This document shows, one piece after another, positions 5,324 through 8,429 of a DNA stretch of 8,429 nucleotides. Origin of the DNA: DATAQC01 sp051005135. Its GTDB lineage: Bacteria > Actinomycetota > Acidimicrobiia > Acidimicrobiales > AC-14. The notes beneath the pieces are model-generated. The model did no database searches. It was not told where the DNA came from and saw nothing but the letters and a program-made list of their open reading frames with translations. The stretch is from assembly GCA_051005135.1 (NCBI GenBank), contig JBPCJQ010000062.1:1-8429 (forward strand). The letters run 5' to 3'. The translations under genes were made by a program, and so were the position numbers. The first letter of the stretch is position 1; the number at the start of each line of letters is the position of its first letter.

Positions 5324-7198
5324 GTGAGTCTCTCTGCAGGCGGGAGAGAGCGGCGGTCCCTCGGCATCGTCGACCGCTTCGGCCCCACCCTGGCCCGCCG
5401 TCGGCTTCTCGTCCAGTGTGTCATCGACTGTACGGCTTGGGCCGTCGCTCTGGTAGGCGCCGATCTGTCGCGCTACGACTTCGACGTCAGGCGGCTAGTA
5501 CCCGCAGACCTGCTGGCCGTGATCACTCTTGCGGCCCTGGCCCAGCTTGTCACCGGGATGAGCGCCGGGCTCTACACCGGGCGGTGGCGGTTCGGCAGCT
5601 TCGACGAGGTGGCGGCTCTCGTGCGCTCGACGGTGGCTACCACGACGGTGCTGTTCCTCGCCAATCTGTGGATCAGTCGCAGTCCGCTGCTCGTGCCCCG
5701 TAGCGTACCCGTCGGCGGAGGACTGGCCGCGTTAGTGCTGATGGGTGGCATGCGCTACGGCTGGCGCCTTGTCCTGGAGAAACGCCGGCGTCCGGCCGGC
5801 GAAGGCGTGGGTCGCATCCTCGTGTTCGGGGCGGGGGAGGGCGGTGCCCAGGTGATCACCGCCATGCTGCGCGACCCCAACAGCCCCTACGTGCCCGTTG
5901 CCCTGCTCGACGACGACCCCGCCAAGGGCAACCTGCGCATCATGGGCGTGCCCGTCGTCGGCGGCAGGTCACGCCTTGGCGCGGCAGCGGCCGAGGCAGG
6001 AGCCACGGCCGTGCTCGTGGCCATCCCCAGCGCCGGCGCTGCTCTTGTCACCGAGCTGGCCGACCTCGCGTCGCAGACCGATCTCGACTTGAAGGTGCTG
6101 CCGCCGGTCGGCGAGCTGTTCGGGGGCCGAGTGGGAGTCGACGACATCCGCGACGTCACCACCGCCGACCTCCTGGGCCGCCACGAGATCGAGACCGACG
6201 TGGCCAGCATCGCCGGCTACATCACCGGCCGCAGGGTGCTGGTCACCGGTGCCGGGGGTTCCATAGGATCTGAGCTGTGCCGCCAGATCTACCGCTTCGC
6301 ACCCAACCGCCTAGTCATGGTCGACCGTGACGAGTCGGCCCTGCACGCGGTGCAGCTGTCCATCGACGGGCGGGCCTTGCTCGACTCGCCCAACCTGGTG
6401 CTCTGCGACCTGCGCGACCGCGACGCCCTCGACGAGGTGCTCGCCGCCTGTCTGCCCGAGGTGGTGTTCCACGCCGCCGCCCTGAAGCACCTGCCCCTGC
6501 TCGAGCGCCACCCCGCCGAGGCGGTGAAGACGAACGTGTGGGCCACTATGCACCTGTTGGACGCCTCGGTCCGCCACGGAGTCGATCGCTTCGTCAACAT
6601 CTCCACCGACAAGGCTGCCGACCCCACCAGTGTCCTCGGTTACTCCAAGCGGCTGGCCGAGCGGCTCACCGCCCATGTGGCCCAGGACACCGGCAAGGCC
6701 TACCTCTCGGTGCGCTTCGGCAACGTGCTGGGCAGCCGGGGGTCAGTGCTCACAACCTTCGAAGCCCAGGTGCAGCGGGGTGGGCCGCTCACTGTCACCC
6801 ACCCCGAGGTCACCCGGTACTTCATGACTGTGGAAGAGGCGGTGCAGTTGGTGATCCAGGCCGGAGCCATCGGCCGCCCGGGCGAGGCCCTGGTTCTCGA
6901 CATGGGCCAGCCGGTGTGCATCGCCGAGGTAGCCGATCTGCTCGCGGCCCGGTCGTCACGCTCGATCACCATCGAGTACACCGGCCTGCGACCCGGCGAG
7001 AAGCTGCACGAGGTGCTCCTCGGCCACGACGAGGTCGACGCCCGTCCCACCCACCCGCTCATCTCCCAGGTCGACGTCCCGCCCCTCGACCCGAAGGTGG
7101 CCCAGGCCATCGACGTCTCGGGCGACGAGGCGACGGTGACAGGCGTTCTTGGCGCGCTTTGCCGCTCGGAAGCGCGTATGGCTGAACGCGAGAGATGA
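5324..7198 (+). CDS. Membrane-anchored nucleoside-diphosphate-sugar 4,6-dehydratase (CapD/PglF/WbpM-type)
   Basis: The 624-residue length and domain order match the large membrane-bound polysaccharide-biosynthesis dehydratases. The N-terminus has about four hydrophobic segments (roughly 28-47, 61-80, 103-115 and 130-145). A first Rossmann-like domain follows (VFGAGEGG, 167-174). The catalytic extended-SDR domain starts near 300, with NAD loop GAGGSIGS (309-316), HAAALKHLPL (383-392), NISTDKAADP (425-434) and RPGEKLHEVLL (556-566). Characterised relatives convert UDP-GlcNAc to the 4-keto-6-deoxy sugar for capsule, O-antigen or glycoprotein glycans at the inner membrane. After the TDK motif the sequence reads VLGYSKR: Leu438 stands where the family has Tyr (PseB) or Met (WbpM, PglF), and a Tyr lies two residues later. 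GTG 5324 is chosen because of the TANNNT box six bases before it. It is divergent from the histone-tailed gene. Confidence 0.9.
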   Translation: MSLSAGGRERRSLGIVDRFGPTLARRRLLVQCVIDCTAWAVALVGADLSRYDFDVRRLVPADLLAVITLAALAQLVTGMSAGLYTGRWRFGSFDEVAALVRSTVATTTVLFLANLWISRSPLLVPRSVPVGGGLAALVLMGGMRYGWRLVLEKRRRPAGEGVGRILVFGAGEGGAQVITAMLRDPNSPYVPVALLDDDPAKGNLRIMGVPVVGGRSRLGAAAAEAGATAVLVAIPSAGAALVTELADLASQTDLDLKVLPPVGELFGGRVGVDDIRDVTTADLLGRHEIETDVASIAGYITGRRVLVTGAGGSIGSELCRQIYRFAPNRLVMVDRDESALHAVQLSIDGRALLDSPNLVLCDLRDRDALDEVLAACLPEVVFHAAALKHLPLLERHPAEAVKTNVWATMHLLDASVRHGVDRFVNISTDKAADPTSVLGYSKRLAERLTAHVAQDTGKAYLSVRFGNVLGSRGSVLTTFEAQVQRGGPLTVTHPEVTRYFMTVEEAVQLVIQAGAIGRPGEALVLDMGQPVCIAEVADLLAARSSRSITIEYTGLRPGEKLHEVLLGHDEVDARPTHPLISQVDVPPLDPKVAQAIDVSGDEATVTGVLGALCRSEARMAERER

Positions 7199-7203
7199 GA
7201 AGG

Positions 7204-7217
7204 CGAATGCACATTCG
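7204..7217. repeat. Inverted repeat just after the dehydratase stop
   Basis: CGAATG-CA-CATTCG is a perfect 6-bp inverted repeat starting six bases after the stop codon. It could be a small terminator hairpin (no U-tract) or an operator site. Bases 7199-7283 otherwise hold no gene I can support. Confidence 0.3.
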
Positions 7218-7287
7218 GCTAGGTTCCTGTGGTCGCCCTCGGGAGCGGGGCACGCTGCACTCTCCTTCTGTTGCATCACGTCCCTGC

Positions 7288-7293
7288 AGGAGG
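7288..7293 (+). promoter_or_regulatory. Strong Shine-Dalgarno AGGAGG lacking a proper start codon
   Basis: AGGAGG is the best ribosome binding site in the window. Eight bases after it, in the frame of the winged-helix reading, lies GTC (7302), one base away from GTG. The nearest ATG (7309) is in another frame. This suggests a start codon lost by mutation and sets the likely original N-terminus of the following pseudogene. Confidence 0.45.
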
Positions 7294-7301
7294 CGATCCC
7301 G

Positions 7302-8314
7302 GTCGTCGATGAGCGTTCCCGTCATGAGCTCTACCGTCGGTTGGAAGAAGTGCTGGGTTCAGACGCGGCTGACGATGTCGATGAGAACTGGGCCCCCGAG
7401 CGTGAGCGGGAGCTGCGGCGATCCGTGGGTCCGATGGCCTGGGCGGTGCTGGCCGATCTGTGCCTGGATGCCCGCCACGAGGAGGGCGGCGTCGTGGTCG
7501 CAGTCGCCAGCGCTCGGCAACTGGCGGCCAACGTTGGTATCGGCAAGGACACCGCCGCTCGGGCATTGCGTCGCCTCGCAGCTGCCCGGGTGCTGCGGCG
7601 CCGACCGCAGGCAACCGGTGCCGGGCGGTTCGGGTGCTGCACCTACGAGCTGCGCGACGTCATCGTGGCCGTGGCTCCCGGGCTGTATGGCCGGAACCTG
7701 TCGGAGCTGTCCACGGTGCGCCGCACCCTGGCCGATCCCGAGGCCGTTCCCCTGCTGCGGGTGGCCGGGGCCCACGATCGGCCCTACGCCACGGCCACCA
7801 CCATCGCCCGCGAGCAGGCCATCGCCCGCTGCGTCGAATCCCAGGTCTCCCGCCTCGGCGCCCCGAAGGTGAGCCGGGATGCGGCTGATGCGGCGGTGGA
7901 CCGGGCCGAGACAGCCCTGGGCCGGCCTCTCACCGTTGGCCAGCACGGCGCGGTGGACGAGATCCTGACGTCGGGCCGGGGGGTGGAACTTGTCGTCGGC
8001 GTGGCTGGTTCGGGAAAGACGACGGCGCTGGCCGCGGCACGCGACGGCTTCGAGGCCGCCGGTTACGAGCTGGTGGACACCTCGACGTCGGGTCAGGCGG
8101 CACGCTGGGCCGCGAAGCCGGCATCGAGCCCAGCCGCACCCTGGCCTCGCTCAATTGGCGCATCCAACACAACGCACTGCGCCTGACGCCCCGCCACGTC
8201 GCCGTTCTCGATGAAGCCGCTATGACTGACGATGCCGCGCTGCTGGGGTTCCTGGAGGCGGCCCGCACGGGCGGCGCCAAGGTGGTGGCCGTCGGCGACT
8301 ATCGCCAGCTCTCC
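7302..8314 (+). pseudogene. Broken chimera: winged-helix DNA-binding domain joined to a TraA/TrwC-like relaxase helicase domain
   Basis: One frame (7302-8105, 268 codons) starts with VVDERSRHELYRRLEEVLG and carries a winged helix-turn-helix around residues 42-118 (ASARQLAANVGIGKDTAARA is the recognition region). From about 135 it turns into the SF1 (RecD-like) helicase part of MobF-type relaxases, with the lead-in GRPLTVGQ and Walker A GVAGSGKT (233-240). After TSTSGQAAR the expected continuation TLGREAG is found only after a frame change. From 8105 the frame gives LGREAGIEPSRTLAS, Walker B VAVLDEAAM and VVAVGDYRQLS, where similarity stops at 8314. The N-terminal HUH endonuclease domain of a relaxase is absent, as is the rest of the helicase. 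With no valid start codon, a frameshift and a truncated end, I read it as a decayed piece of a conjugative or mobilisable element. The open frame also runs on upstream into the dehydratase gene, which is not meaningful. Confidence 0.75.
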
Positions 8315-8319
8315 AACCC

Positions 8320-8343
8320 CCACAGGTTCGCTCGAACCTGTGG
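8320..8343. repeat. Perfect 24-nt palindrome (11-bp arms, 2-nt centre)
   Basis: CCACAGGTTCG-CT-CGAACCTGTGG. It starts five bases after the relaxase-helicase similarity ends and lies 17 bases downstream of the stop of the minus-strand ORF at 8361. It could be that gene's terminator hairpin (no U-tract on either strand), a recombination or attachment site, or a protein binding site. Confidence 0.6.
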
Positions 8344-8360
8344 CAGGCAGCGCCTAAAGG

Positions 8361-8429
8361 TCACGGGTTCGGGAGGCGGATCTCGTCGACGATGTCAGCG
8401 AGGTAGTAGAGCGCCCCTTTGTGGCAGAT
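8361..8429 (-). CDS. C-terminal end of an unidentified minus-strand gene
   Basis: A minus-strand frame enters from the right edge and ends at TGA (8363-8361). It gives 22 residues, with motif KGALYYLADIVDEIRLP before the stop. About 20 of 22 codons end in G or C and the peptide looks like an amphipathic helix, which suggests a real protein. It is convergent with the broken helicase remnant. The KGALYYLAD stretch superficially recalls hypoxanthine phosphoribosyltransferases, but there it is not C-terminal, so I do not assign it. It is too short for identification. Confidence 0.4.
   Translation of the reverse strand: MCHKGALYYLADIVDEIRLPNP

Noticed and set aside
4323..5327. 334-codon plus-strand frame antisense to the histone-tailed gene
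   Set aside because: It crosses the divergent promoter region and lacks motifs; the antisense frame explains it.
8315..8429. Continuation of the helicase frame to the right edge
   Set aside because: The frame stays open but loses family similarity after RQLS and overlaps the palindrome and a better coding frame on the other strand.

Overview
The window is very GC-rich, with strong G/C at third codon positions. Gene content and gene-start architecture fit a high-GC actinobacterium, possibly one of the less-studied classes such as Acidimicrobiia; that placement is an inference, because no rRNA or other decisive marker is present.

Layout. 1-260: the tail of an unrecognised upstream frame and a leader region. 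261-1780: a two-gene translation-factor operon, prmC (release factor glutamine methyltransferase) and tsaC (threonylcarbamoyl-AMP synthase for tRNA t6A). 1820-2758: an extended-SDR nucleotide-sugar epimerase on the same strand with its own start-proximal promoter. 2796-3566, minus strand: a VapB-VapC toxin-antitoxin pair, followed by a 50-codon ORF coupled to vapC by an ATGA overlap. The vapB promoter lies inside a cluster of CATG inverted repeats that looks like an operator. 3678-5246, minus strand: a 522-residue protein with a Cys/His cluster, a helical middle and a histone H1-like Lys/Ala/Arg tail. 5324-7198, plus strand, divergent from it: a membrane-anchored CapD/PglF/WbpM-type nucleotide-sugar dehydratase. 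7302-8314: a damaged chimeric gene joining a winged-helix domain to the helicase part of a conjugative relaxase. 8320-8429: a perfect 24-nt palindrome and the end of an unidentified minus-strand gene.

The left part is ordinary chromosomal housekeeping. The epimerase and the dehydratase both belong to surface polysaccharide or glycoconjugate precursor synthesis but are separated by the toxin-antitoxin locus and the histone-tailed protein. The right end is a decayed mobile-element remnant.

The points most worth a second look are the histone-tailed Cys-cluster protein, the third gene of the vapBC operon with the CATG operator cluster, a recurrent TANNNT box 6-7 nt before start codons (leaderless transcripts), and the broken wHTH-helicase chimera ending next to a palindrome. 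I see no rRNA, tRNA, CRISPR array or complete insertion sequence.
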